This document shows, one piece after another, positions 16,755-26,900 of a stretch of 64,000 bases of DNA. Positions within the stretch are counted from its first letter, which is position 1. Each line of letters opens with the position of its first letter. The DNA comes from AP-15 sp963700195 (GTDB lineage Bacteria; Pseudomonadota; Alphaproteobacteria; ATCC43930; CGMCC-115725). Position numbers and translations under genes: made by a program. The stretch covers positions 83,745-147,744 of the forward strand of contig CAVOWQ010000007.1 in assembly GCA_963700195.1 (NCBI GenBank). Direction: 5' to 3'. The notes under the pieces are model-generated. The model was not told where the DNA came from and did no database searches. It was given only the letters and a program-made list of their open reading frames with translations.

Positions 16755-16810
16755 CCCTTCCCTCCCCCGCAAGCGGCCGCGAGCGCGGGAAGGTCGGGGA
16801 AGGGGGTTAG
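16755..16810. repeat. GC-rich palindromic intergenic repeat (family 1)
   Basis: CCCTTCCCTCCCCCGCAAGCGG is followed by an imperfect inverted counterpart (GGGAAGGTCGGGGAAGGGGGTTAGGG, split here by its own loop). It sits at the 3' end of the SMP-30 gene, whose stop codon is at 16807. It contains no gene. Confidence 0.55.
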
Positions 16811-17859
16811 GGTTTCAGGGCGCCCTGCGTGCCGACATAGAGCGCGTAGACCGAGGTGCTGCCGCAGACGAAGAGACGGTTCCTGAGCGGCCCGCCAAAA
16901 CACAGATTGGCGCAGGTCTCCGGCAGGTGGATCTTGCCGAGCAGATCGCCCGAAGGGCTGTAGCAGCGCACGCCGTCCTCCTTCGGGTCGGCCCAGCCCA
17001 TGCTGCACCAGACGTTGCCATCCACATCGCAGCGCATTCCGTCGGTTATGCCGGGCGCAAAACCCTCGGCGAAGACCTTGCCGTTGGTCAGCTTGCCGGT
17101 GTCGATGTCGACGTCGAAAACGCGGATGTGCGACGGTCCGCCATCGGTGAGGCCGCTGTCGATGACGTACAGCTTCTTCTCGTCGGGTGAGAGGAGAATG
17201 CCGTTGGGCTGTGTGAAGTCGTCGACAATCGGCTTGATCTCGCCCGTCTTGCCGTCGACGCGAAAGACATAGTGCTTATCCTGCTCTTGGTCCTGCTTGA
17301 GGCCTTCGTAGTTACCGCCGATGCCGTAGGTCGGATCGGTGAACCAGACCGAGCCGTTGGAGGCCACCACCACGTCGTTCGGTGAATTGAGCCGCTTGCC
17401 GTTGTACTTGTCCGCAATCACGGTAATGGTCCCGTCGAGCTCGGTGCGGGTCACGCGGCGGGCACGGTGTTCGCAGGTCACCAGGCGCCCCTGCGGATCG
17501 TTCGTATTGCCATTGGAGTTGTTCGACGGCTCGCGGAAGACGCTGAGATGGTTGTCGTCCCACAGTAGGCGCATCATCCGGTTGTTGGGGATGTCGCTGA
17601 AGATCAGGTAATTGCCCTCGCGGAAGAAGGCCGGACCCTCGGCCCAGCGCAACCCCGTGGCAACCCGCTCGACACCGGCAGTGCCGGCAAATGCCGGAAA
17701 ATGGGTACCGAAGAATTTCTTGTCGGCGCTCTCGATGCGAGCGTCCGGGTAGCGCATGTCCGGCAACGGACCCAACGGCAGCGCATCGGCCGACGCTGTC
17801 TTCGCTCCCGCCATGGTTGCAGTGGCCGCGGAGGCGGCCAAGAAAGCCCGTCTGTTCAT
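16807..17859 (-). CDS. SMP-30/gluconolactonase-like lactonase, Tat-exported
   Basis: A 350-residue six-bladed-propeller sugar lactonase. The N-terminus NRRAFLAASAATATMAGA has a twin-arginine-type signal, so the enzyme should be exported folded. Metal-site residues of the family are visible: Glu in RWAEGPAFF, Asn in LNSPNDVVV and Asp in YVIDSGLTD. Homologues hydrolyse aldonolactones, but exported members vary in substrate. The crotonase gene lies upstream on the same strand (gap 25 bp), so the two may be co-transcribed. Confidence 0.88.
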   Translation of the reverse strand: MNRRAFLAASAATATMAGAKTASADALPLGPLPDMRYPDARIESADKKFFGTHFPAFAGTAGVERVATGLRWAEGPAFFREGNYLIFSDIPNNRMMRLLWDDNHLSVFREPSNNSNGNTNDPQGRLVTCEHRARRVTRTELDGTITVIADKYNGKRLNSPNDVVVASNGSVWFTDPTYGIGGNYEGLKQDQEQDKHYVFRVDGKTGEIKPIVDDFTQPNGILLSPDEKKLYVIDSGLTDGGPSHIRVFDVDIDTGKLTNGKVFAEGFAPGITDGMRCDVDGNVWCSMGWADPKEDGVRCYSPSGDLLGKIHLPETCANLCFGGPLRNRLFVCGSTSVYALYVGTQGALKP

Positions 17860-17884
17860 GTTTCCCTCCCGTTATTTGGTGATT

Positions 17885-18664
17885 TCAGCTCTTGGAGCCA
17901 GGCGCCTCCGGTTTCTCGAACAAAGCCAAACTCTCCATTGCGAGGCCGTAGCCCAACAGATCGTGCATCTGGCGACGCAGATACTCGGTGAAGAGCAGCC
18001 GCGTGTAACGCAACAGCAAGGTCGGTTTGCGGGTCAGATCCTCGGCCAGTTCCCAGGCGCGCGCCATCAGCTTGTCGGGCGGCAACACTTCAGCGACGAG
18101 GCCGAGCCGCAACGCTTCGGCGGCATCCAACGTCTGGCCGGTCATCAAGAAATAGCGCCCGCGGTTCATGCCCAGCAATAGCGGGTAGACGATATGCATG
18201 CCGTCGCCCGGCACGACGTCGGACATGAAATGCGCCAAGTCCTGGAATTGCGCGGTATCGGCAGCTAGCACAATATCGCAGAGCAGCGGGATCTCGGAGT
18301 GGCGCCACGCCGGGCCATTGATCGCGCTGATCACCGGCACCTCGATATTCAACAGGTTCATCAGCAGATGGCGGCCTTCCCAATGGATGCGGTCGATCCG
18401 ATCGATCGATGGCCGGGACGGAAAGGATGACGTTCCGGGGGTTGCACGCGGCCCGGAGAATTCGCCGCCAGTGCCGGTCAGGATCACCACCTTGTTCTCG
18501 CGGTCGGCGCCGATGTCGTGAAACGCTTCCGGCAATTCGCCATGCGGCAGAAACCCCCACCGCAGTGAGTGACCTTCGGTGTGCAATGTGACCTGCAGGA
18601 TGCCGTTGCGGCGCTCCATTCGCGCCGTCTGGTATTTGTTGGCGTATTCCTCTAACGAGCTCAT
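17885..18664 (-). CDS. crotonase-fold hydrolase resembling 6-oxocamphor hydrolase
   Basis: A 259-residue enoyl-CoA hydratase/isomerase-fold protein. The usual oxyanion-hole glycine run is replaced by GPAWRHSEIP, and the following FQDLAHFMSDVVPGDGMH and NRGRYFLMTGQ segments match 6-oxocamphor hydrolase, a C-C bond hydrolase of cyclic beta-diketones. Candidate catalytic residues are the His in RHSEIP, the His in LAHF, the Asp in VPGDG and the His in EGHSLRW. It may therefore cleave a diketone ring without CoA, but a standard hydratase role cannot be excluded. Its ATG (18664) is just outside moeA. Confidence 0.8.
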   Translation of the reverse strand: MSSLEEYANKYQTARMERRNGILQVTLHTEGHSLRWGFLPHGELPEAFHDIGADRENKVVILTGTGGEFSGPRATPGTSSFPSRPSIDRIDRIHWEGRHLLMNLLNIEVPVISAINGPAWRHSEIPLLCDIVLAADTAQFQDLAHFMSDVVPGDGMHIVYPLLLGMNRGRYFLMTGQTLDAAEALRLGLVAEVLPPDKLMARAWELAEDLTRKPTLLLRYTRLLFTEYLRRQMHDLLGYGLAMESLALFEKPEAPGSKS

Positions 18665-18683
18665 CGCGGTCCCTCCCTACTGA

Positions 18684-19900
18684 TTAGATCGGCAGTGCGC
18701 CGCCCGGGAACGGCACGATCGGCACCGTGGCGCCAGCCGCGATCGCGGGGGCGTGCGGCGGCCGGACGACCAGGCAGTCCGCCGCCGACAGAAGGCGCAT
18801 CATCGAGCTGTCCTGCACCTCGAACGGGAACACTTCGAGGGTGCCGTCCGCGGCCCGGGCAAGCCGCGATCGCAAATAGTCCTGCCGCCGATCGTTCTTC
18901 GGCAAGTGCCGTGCCGAGCCGCGCCGTCGGCGCCGCTTCCTCCGGCGACTCGGCGCCGCTCAGCCGGTCGAGCGCGGGCTGCAGAAAGAGCAGCGCGCAG
19001 ACCAGGGTCGAGACCGGGTTGCCCGGCAGTCCGACCATCGGCGTTCCGCGGTAGCGGCCGACCATCAGCGGCTTGCCGGGCCGCATCGCAATCTGCCAGA
19101 AATCGAGCTCCAGCCCGTCCGCGCCGAGCACGTCGCGCACCAGATCGTGCTCGCCGACCGAAGCGCCGCCGGTCGTCACCAGCAGGTCGACCCCGCGCGT
19201 CGCGGCGGCCACCTGCCGCAGCGCGGCCGGATCGTCGGGGGCATTGCCGACCGACACCGGAATTCCGCCGCACGCCGCGACAAAGGCCGCGAGCGACAAG
19301 CTGTTCGAGCTGACGATCTGGTGCGGCCCGATCGGATCGCCGGGCATGACGATCTCGTCGCCGGTCGACAGGATGCCGACCCGCGGCCGACGATGCACAA
19401 AGAGCCATGGCCGGTTCATTGCCGCGGCGAGGCCGATGTCGCGCGCGGTGAGCCGCCTTCCGGCCCGCAGCAGCACGTCGCCCTCGCCAAAATCGAGGCC
19501 CTCGCGGCGCACATATCGGCCGCGCGCAGCGCCTTCGAGCACCCGCACGCGATCGCCGTCGCGCTCGGTGTCCTCCTGGATGACGATCGTGTCGGTGCCC
19601 GCCGGCATCGGCGCGCCGGTGAAGATGCGGGCGGCTTCGCCGGGGCCGACATGGCCGCCAAAGCCGGCCCCGGCCGGCACCTCGGCGACGATCCGAAGTT
19701 CGGCCGGGACCGTGGCCAAATCCTCGGCGCGCACCGCATAGCCATCCATCGCCGATACTGCGAAAGGCGGCTGCGTCCGGCGGGCAGCCACATCCTCGGC
19801 CAGAACGCGGCCGATGCGCATCGGCGATCGACACCTGCTCGAGCGGCAGTTTTTCGAGCGGCGCGAGCAGACGCGACAGCGCTTCTTCGACGGAGATCAC
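18684..19900 (-). pseudogene. moeA: molybdopterin molybdenumtransferase MoeA, two frameshifts
   Basis: Inserts molybdenum into molybdopterin-AMP in the last step of molybdenum cofactor synthesis. The sequence is full length (about 400 residues) if two single extra bases are removed. One is near 19816-19818, inside the 14-bp palindrome CCGATGCGCATCGG, between SIADA and IGRVLAEDV. The other is near 18906, between ARLGTA and LPKNDRRQDYL. Hallmarks are SAMDGYAVRAED, the GILSTGDEIV strand, TGGASVGEHD and MRPGKPLMVG. GTG at 19900 follows GGGAGG and overlaps the moaC stop. Sequence error is the likely cause of both breaks. Confidence 0.9.
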
Positions 19901-20415
19901 GGTTCTGCCTCCCAATTCCCGGACTTGCCGCCCGATTTGCGCAACAGGCGCAGATCGGTCACGACCATGCCGCGGTCGACGGCCTTGCACATGTCGTAAA
20001 CGGTCAATGCCGCAACGCTCGCCGCGGTCAGCGCTTCCATCTCGACCCCGGTGCGGCCGCGCAATCTGCAGGTCGCGGTGATCTCCACCGCCGAGCGCTC
20101 GGGCACGCATTCGAGGTCGACCTTGACCGAGGTCAGCGCGAGCGGGTGGCACAGCGGGATCAATTCCGCGGTGCGCTTCGCCGCCATGATGCCGGCCAAT
20201 CGGGCGACGGCGAGCACATCGCCCTTGGCGACATCGCCGGAGCGGATGCGTTCGAGCGTCTCCGGGCGCATCACGACGCGGGCGCCGGCGATCGCCACCC
20301 GGTCGGTCTCCTGCTTGTCGGAGACGTCGACCATCCGCGCCCTTCCCTCGGCGTCGAGATGGGTAAAGCCGGGATCGGCGGAAGACCCAGCAGCCGGCGG
20401 GTCGCCGCGCGTCAC
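19897..20415 (-). CDS. moaC: cyclic pyranopterin monophosphate synthase MoaC
   Basis: Converts the cyclised GTP product of MoaA to cyclic pyranopterin monophosphate in molybdenum cofactor synthesis. The signatures THLDAEGRARMVDVSDK, LIPLCHPLALT, TGVEMEALTA and YDMCKAVDRGM (with the conserved catalytic Lys/Asp) are intact. The start is unclear because the trpC frame runs straight into it with no stop; GTG at 20415 gives 172 residues, close to the family size. It lies between trpC and moeA, overlapping moeA by 4 bp, in the trpD-trpC-moaC-moeA order known from other alphaproteobacteria. Confidence 0.9.
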   Translation of the reverse strand: MTRGDPPAAGSSADPGFTHLDAEGRARMVDVSDKQETDRVAIAGARVVMRPETLERIRSGDVAKGDVLAVARLAGIMAAKRTAELIPLCHPLALTSVKVDLECVPERSAVEITATCRLRGRTGVEMEALTAASVAALTVYDMCKAVDRGMVVTDLRLLRKSGGKSGNWEAEP

Positions 20416-21172
20416 GTCAGGTTCGCGCATCAAGGTCTCGCCTACCAGGAAACAGCGCGCGCCGGCGGCGGCGAGGCGGTCGAGATCCTCGGAGCGGCGG
20501 ATCCCGCTTTCGGCAACGACGATGCGGTCCGCCGGCACTTCCGGCGCCAGGGTTTCGGCGATGCGCAGATCGGTTTCGAGCGTCTTCAGGTTGCGGTTGT
20601 TGATGCCGATCAGCCGCACCGGCAGGCGCAGGGCGCGGTCGAGCTCGGCACCGTCATGGATTTCGGCGAGCACATCGAGACCGAGCTCGGCCGCCGCCGC
20701 CGCCAGCTCCCCGGCCTCCGCATCGGACAGCGCCGCCATGATCAGCAGGATGCAGTCGGCCCCGATACTCCGGCTTTCCAGGACCTGATACGGGTCGAGG
20801 ATGAAATCCTTGCGCAGCACCGGCAGCCGGACAGCCTCGCGCGCTGCGACGAGGTCGTCGTCGCTGCCCTGGAAATAGGGTACATCGGTCAGCACCGACA
20901 GGCAGCTCGCGCCGCCCGCCGCATAGGCGGCGGCGAGCTTCTGCGGATCGAAATCCTTCCGGATCAGACCGACGCTGGGCGAGGCTTTCTTGATTTCGGC
21001 GATCAGCCCGTAGCGCCCTTCGGCGAGATGGCGCTCGAGCGCCGCCGCAAACGGCCGCACCGGCGGCGCCTGCGGAAATCCCGGCGAGCAGCGCAGCCTC
21101 GGACCGCACAGCTTTCGCGCGCGCGATGTGAGCGCGTTTCTCGGCGCAGATCTCAGCGAGCACATCCCTCAT
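20416..21172 (-). pseudogene. trpC: indole-3-glycerol phosphate synthase TrpC, frameshifted
   Basis: Closes the indole ring in tryptophan biosynthesis. After ATG at 21172 (ATGA overlap with trpD) the frame reads RDVLAEICAEKRAHIARAK; one indel near 21075-21085 moves it to the frame holding GLIAEIKKASPSVGLIRKDF, LRKDFILDPYQV, GINNRNLKT and VAESGI, the (beta/alpha)8 active-site loops. At the 3' end FLVGETLMREPDV is present but the expected last ten residues and stop are absent; the frame continues into MoaC. The usual ending (ATRRLLG) is encoded one base off, so a second indel near 20400 is likely. Confidence 0.9.
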
Positions 21173-22218
21173 CGCGCAATCGCCTCCGCAATTGCGGGTT
21201 CATTGGTGCGGACGACCAGCTCGTCCAGCACCCGCCGCGCCGCACCCGAGTCGATCGACCTGGCGGCAAGCTCGATACCCGCTTCGACCGTCGTCACGCG
21301 GCCGGCGACGAGCAGGGCGGCGCCGCTGTTCAACAGCACAATGTCCCGCAACGGTCCGCCGACGCCGCCCAGCAAGTCCCGCATCAGACCGGCATTGTGC
21401 TGCGGCTCGCCGCCTCGAATATCTTCGAGCCGCGCTCTCGGCAGACCGAAATCCTCGGGAACGACCTCGAACGTTCGCACCTTTCCGTCCTCGAATGCAG
21501 CGACCGTCGTCACGCCTGCGGTCGTCAGCTCGTCGAGGCCGTCGCCGTGCACGACCCAGGCGTGCTCCGCGCCGAGACGCCCGAGCACCTCGGCCATCGG
21601 TCGGACCCATTCGGGTGCGAACACGCCGACCAATTGCCGGCGCGCCATTGCCGGGCTCGACAACGGCCCGAGCAGGTTGAAGATCGTCCGCGTGCCGAGC
21701 TCGACCCGGGTCGGCGCGACATGGCGCGTCGCGCTGTGGTGGCGCGGCGCCATCAGAAAACCGATCCCGATCTCCCACAGACACTGCCGCACGATCGCGA
21801 GGTCGGCGTCGATATTGACGCCGAGCGCGGTCAGCACATCCGCCGACCCCGATTTCGAGGAGAGCGCGCGATTGCCGTGCTTGGCGACCGGCACGCCGCA
21901 ACCGGCGACCACCAGCGCGGCGGCGGTGGAAATGTTAAAGCTCCCGGAAGAATCCCCGCCGGTGCCGCAGGTGTCGATCGTGCCGGGCGGCGCATCGATC
22001 GCCACGGCCTTGGCGCGCATGATCCGCGCCGCCCCGGTGATCTCGTCGACGGTCTCGCCGCGCACCCGGAGCGCCATCAGAAAGGCGCCCATCTGCGACG
22101 GCGTGGCGTCGCCGCTCATGATGATGTCGAACGCCGCCTCCGCCTCGCTCTCGCTCAGGCCACGCCCCTGCGCGACATGCGCGAGCAGTGCCTTGAGGTC
22201 GGCTGTGTCACCGGTCAT
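21169..22218 (-). CDS. trpD: anthranilate phosphoribosyltransferase TrpD
   Basis: A 349-residue enzyme that attaches phosphoribosyl pyrophosphate to anthranilate, the second step of tryptophan synthesis. The PRPP-binding GTGGDSSGSFNIST motif, the SGDATPSQMGAFLMALR N-terminal helices and NLLGPLSSPA are intact. It is the first gene of the trpD-trpC-moaC-moeA cluster in this window. trpE and trpG are not here. No leader peptide or attenuator was recognised upstream. Confidence 0.95.
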   Translation of the reverse strand: MTGDTADLKALLAHVAQGRGLSESEAEAAFDIIMSGDATPSQMGAFLMALRVRGETVDEITGAARIMRAKAVAIDAPPGTIDTCGTGGDSSGSFNISTAAALVVAGCGVPVAKHGNRALSSKSGSADVLTALGVNIDADLAIVRQCLWEIGIGFLMAPRHHSATRHVAPTRVELGTRTIFNLLGPLSSPAMARRQLVGVFAPEWVRPMAEVLGRLGAEHAWVVHGDGLDELTTAGVTTVAAFEDGKVRTFEVVPEDFGLPRARLEDIRGGEPQHNAGLMRDLLGGVGGPLRDIVLLNSGAALLVAGRVTTVEAGIELAARSIDSGAARRVLDELVVRTNEPAIAEAIAR

Positions 22219-22365
22219 GCAGCGGTCCCGTCACGCTTCTTCGGCCTCTTTCCGTAACGCCACTATAGCAGCCGATGAGGGCATCTCGCACGAGCCGAGC
22301 GCGTCTTGTCAAACCCCCCGGCGGGCCGTACCTATTCTTAATCACCGAGCCGAGGGAGGTGCGCG

Positions 22366-23826
22366 ATGGAACTGAAGGATCGGAAGCTGTTCCGCCAGCA
22401 ATGCTACGTCAATGGCGAGTGGGTCGACGCGTTGAACCGCGGCACGATCCCGGTCACCAACCCGGCGACCGGCGAGACCTTGGGCACCGTGCCGCGGATG
22501 GGCGCCGAGGAGACCCGCCAGGCGATCGAGGCGGCCGACCGGGCGCTGCCCGGCTGGCGCGGCAAGACCGCCAAGGAGCGCGCGCAGGTATTGCGCAAAT
22601 GGTTCGACCTGATGATGGCGAACCAGGAGGATCTCGCCGCCCTGATGACCGCCGAGCAGGGCAAGCCGCTGGCCGAGTCGAAGGGCGAGATCGCCTATGC
22701 CGCCGCCTTCATCGAGTGGTTCGGCGAGGAGGGCAAGCGCGTCTATGGCGACACGATCCCGGCGCACGCCTCCGACAAGCGCATCGTCGTGACCAAGGAG
22801 CCGATCGGCGTCACCGCGGCGATCACGCCGTGGAACTTCCCGGCGGCGATGATCACCCGCAAGGCGGGCCCGGCATTGGCCGCCGGCTGCACGATGGTGT
22901 TGAAGCCGGCGACCGCGACGCCGTTCTCGGCCTTGGCCCTGTGCGAATTGGCCGAGCGCGCCGGCGTGCCGAAGGGCGTCTTTTCCTGCGTCACCGGACC
23001 GTCGAACGAGATCGGCGGCGAGCTGACCTCGAACCCGATCGTGCGCAAGCTGACCTTCACCGGCTCGACCGAGGTCGGCAAGTTGCTGATGGAGCAATGC
23101 GCCGGCGACGGTCAAGAAGATCTCGCTGGAATTGGGCGGCAACGCGCCGTTCATCGTCTTCGACGACGCCGATATCGAGATGGCGGTCAAGGGCGCCATC
23201 GCCTCGAAATACCGCAACGCCGGCCAGACCTGCGTCTGCGCCAACCGGATTTTCGTTCAGGACGGCGTCTACGACGCCTTTACCAAGCGCCTCGCCGAGA
23301 CCGCCGGGCGCGATGAAGGTCGCCGACGGGTTCGAGCCGGGTGCGGTGATCGGCCCGCTGATCGACATGAAGGCGGTCGAGAAGGTCGAGGCGCACATCG
23401 CCGATGCCGTCAAGAAAGGCGCCAAGGTGGTCCTCGGCGGCAAGCGCGCGGCCCAGGGCGGCAGCTTCTTCGAGCCGACGGTGTCTGACCGATGTGACGA
23501 CCGACATGGTCATCACCAAGGAGGAGACCTTCGGCCCGGTCGCGCCGCTCTACCGCTTCAAGACCGAGGCCGAGGCCATCAAGATGGCCAACGACACCGA
23601 ATTCGGTCTCGCCGCCTATTTCTACAGCCGCGACATCGGCCGCATCTGGCGCGTCGCCGAGGCCCTCGAATACGGCATCGTCGGCATCAACGAAGGCATC
23701 ATCTCGACCGAGATCGCGCCCTTCGGCGGCATGAAGGAAAGCGGCATCGGCCGCGAAGGCTCAAAATACGGCATCGAGGAATTCCTCGAAGTCAAATACC
23801 TCTGCATGGGCGGCATCGACCGCTAA
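22366..23826 (+). pseudogene. NAD(P)-dependent succinate-semialdehyde-type aldehyde dehydrogenase, three frameshifts
   Basis: About 485 residues of an aldehyde dehydrogenase close to GabD (succinate-semialdehyde dehydrogenase). Features are the cofactor site ITPWNFPAAMITRK, the GSTEVG loop, catalytic Glu in LELGGNAPF and catalytic Cys in GQTCVCANR. Three apparent one-base insertions split it: near 23105 (MEQCAG to TVKKIS), 23310 (ETAG to AMKVADG) and 23483 (FEPTV to LTDVT). The duplicate at 28204 lacks the second extra base but shares the third, so at least that one may be real. This gene is the parent of six short fragments scattered downstream to 34909. Confidence 0.88.
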
Positions 23827-23909
23827 ACGTCACATTCTCGCCCGTGGCAGTATCAGCGCGGATAACCACTAAAGGAAATCCGCCGTCGCGTGCGCTCGAG
23901 AATATCCAG

Positions 23910-26900
23910 ATGTACTACGCTTGGCGCCGCTATTGGAACAAATGGGATAGCACGCCAAGCGGACTTACTTCGGGCTTCCTCCCTAAGGTAAATAGAACCA
24001 GTCGATGGCTGACTGGGTCCGATTTTCGCACATCGGAAGAACTTGCCAACATCCCTTGCCTAGTCTTGGTCGGAGAGCCAGGAATAGGTAAGAGCACGGA
24101 GGTAGAAGACGAGAGCCGTCGGCTGACAGCGACGGGGAATAGGGTCGTCATCTGCGACCTGAAGGAGTTCTCCGCGGTAGATCAGATCGAAGCCGCGATC
24201 TTCGAAACCTTTTCGGCCAAAGAGCCCAAGGTGGTCTTTCTCGACAGTATTGATGAAGGCCGCACCGCGATAGATAATCTGCTGGCGCCATTGCAGCGGA
24301 TGTTGCGCCGAAGACTAGCGACGGGAACGCATTGGCGAATACCAGGCTTCGAATCACGTGCCGTTCGCAAGAATGCCCAAAGCCGTCGGGGACGAACTTC
24401 GGAATATCTACGGCGAAGAGGGTGTGGGATTTTGGCATCTGTGTCCCCTTCAGCGGGTCGATGTCGCAGTCGCAGCGCAATGTCAGGGACTGACCCTGAA
24501 ACCTTCCTCGATCAAATCGTTGCAGCAAGAGCCGAACCGCTTGCCGCGAAGCCGGTAACGCTTGGGCTTTTGTTACGGATCAGCAAAAGCGAGGGTAGGC
24601 TGCCGTCGGAGCAGTCGGAGGTCTATCGTAGAGGATTAGCGGCTCTCTGTCTTGACCCCAGCAAATGGAGGCAAGCAGAGGGACGAGAAACACACGTCGG
24701 GCGGCTTCGAAAAGAGGAACGGCTCGCAATCGCGCGCCGTGTCGCGGCTCTGTCGATCTTATGCCAGCGCCCGATGATAAATCGCGATGAAACGCTGGAT
24801 TCGGCCAACGCCGTCACCCTATCGCTGGACGAAGTTTGTGCTTCTCCCGCTCGCGAACCCATCAATGGGGATGAGTGCTCCTTTGATGTCCGCGACGTCA
24901 AGGAGGTTCTCGACTGCGGGCTGTTTCGTGGGGGCGGCGATGGCCGAATCACCTGGGCTCACCTGACCTACGGAGAGTTTCTCGCCGCCGAATATCTTGC
25001 TAAGCGGGGAGTTGGCCATCACCAGATCGACAACTAATCAAATCCCCCGGTGAAAGTCGGGTGACACCGCAGATGCGCGAAGTCGTTACCTGGCTATCAT
25101 CCCTTGAATTCCCGAATATGGCCGGAAACTTCTGGAAGAAAACCCAGACGTGCTGATGCGCAGCGACGTGATCGCAACAGATGACGCATCCCGCCTTCGG
25201 GTAGCTGAGAGTTACCTAAATAAAGTCGATCACGGAGAGATCGAATATCGAGGGACGAACGAATTCCTATCAAGACTTGCCGGGCACGGACTGGCGAAGA
25301 TCCTCCGGCCTTACCTGGCTAAGCTCGATCGGTATGAGGACGCAAGTCTCGCCGCAATAGAGATGGCCGGTGCCTGCCGATGTCAGGAAGCTGAGGCTGA
25401 CCTTGTCAAAATGGCTCTTCACCAAACACAACCGGCATGGTTGCGCAGGCAAGCGGTGAGGCAATTGCCATTTGTCAATCCGGGTTTCAACAAGGCGCTC
25501 CTGCGACCGCTTCTCAGCGAGGTCGACGACGAGGTTCGTGGCGCAGCGATCGACGTATTGTGGCCCGGCACCGTTTCGACAGCCGAGATGCTTGAGGCTG
25601 TGAAACCGCCGTGCACGAGAACGATCGGACTGTATAACATATTCATCGACGACCGGTTGGCTCGGGATCTGCCTAGCTCGGATTTACCCCTAGCGCTGCG
25701 ATGGATGGCAGATCTGATTCGATCCCACCCGGAGCCGACTCACGACACTGCGGAGTATTTCGGTAGCGAGCGATTCGACGAGCTGGCTACCCTTTGTCAA
25801 AAACTTTATCGGCGGGGAGTTAGTGAAGCAAAGAATGGTGAAACTCTTCGCGCATTGGCATTACTGGCCGACGCGTTGGTTCAAAATCACCAGTGGCGTA
25901 ATTACCCAACGCCCGACGGCAATGACTACCGCATACCGTGGGAGGACGAAGGTGTTCGACGGAAATTTGCTGGCGAACTGCTAAGACGACGGGCGGGTTC
26001 ACCCGACCTCTTTTATGAGATCTCCCAGCTGAACGCGATACGACCTACCGACCTGGAGTGGCTTCTGAATTGGTTGGACAGCGAAGCAAATTCAGAGTTG
26101 CGAGCGGCTATAGCGGAACTTTGTGCCCGAACCTTCGATATATACACCCCTCCCCAATACGAAGCGATATTCGCCGCTGCTGACCGCCATGTCGAGTTCT
26201 CGAAATATACGGCTATTCTTGAGCCATACATTGAGGTTGATAGCCCCCTTGCGGGCTTTTTGCGGGAAGAGGCGGCGCGCCAGCATAGGCCACCGAACAG
26301 AAAACGGGCTCCGTCAGCTGAGGAGATACGGAGAGAGGCGGAGCTGTGTCTCCAATCTATCGAGCAAGGTGATGCATCGCTTTGGTGGCGATTGGCGTGG
26401 TGCATTTCATATGGCCTCGGCAAGGTCGTTCCCGGCTCTACGACACGGAGATGGAGTCGTGGGCAGGATGGCAATATCTTTCGGCTGAGGATCGAGCTAA
26501 GGGCATAGACGCAGCTTGGCGCTACATTTTGAATGCAGAGGTCCCGCTGGATGATTGGTGGGCAACGCCGAATGCTGGCGACTACCGAGCGGTATTCGGT
26601 CATCTCGCCCTGGACTATTTCATCAAAACCGATCCTGTGCGCCTTCAGGCTGTGCCGCGTGCCATCTGGGAGAGATGGGCGCCTGTGGTCCTATGCTTCG
26701 TTACGAACAACCCGCAGGTAGAAGCCAGAGGCAGTAGATTAGCCGCTCTGTGCCATGCCGCCGTTCCAGAAATTATGCTGGCGCGCGTTGGAGAGAGACT
26801 GCGAATGGCGGTTTCCTCCGGCTCCCATCACGTACCATTTCGTAAGATCTTGAAAGGTATCTGGGACGAGCCGATTGCCGCAATCGTCGCAGAAATCGTT

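Noticed and set aside
19147..22257. A 1036-codon open frame on the plus strand
   Set aside because: It lies antisense to trpD, trpC, moaC and moeA and its residues are an Arg/His-rich shadow of GC-rich codons; no domain is recognisable.
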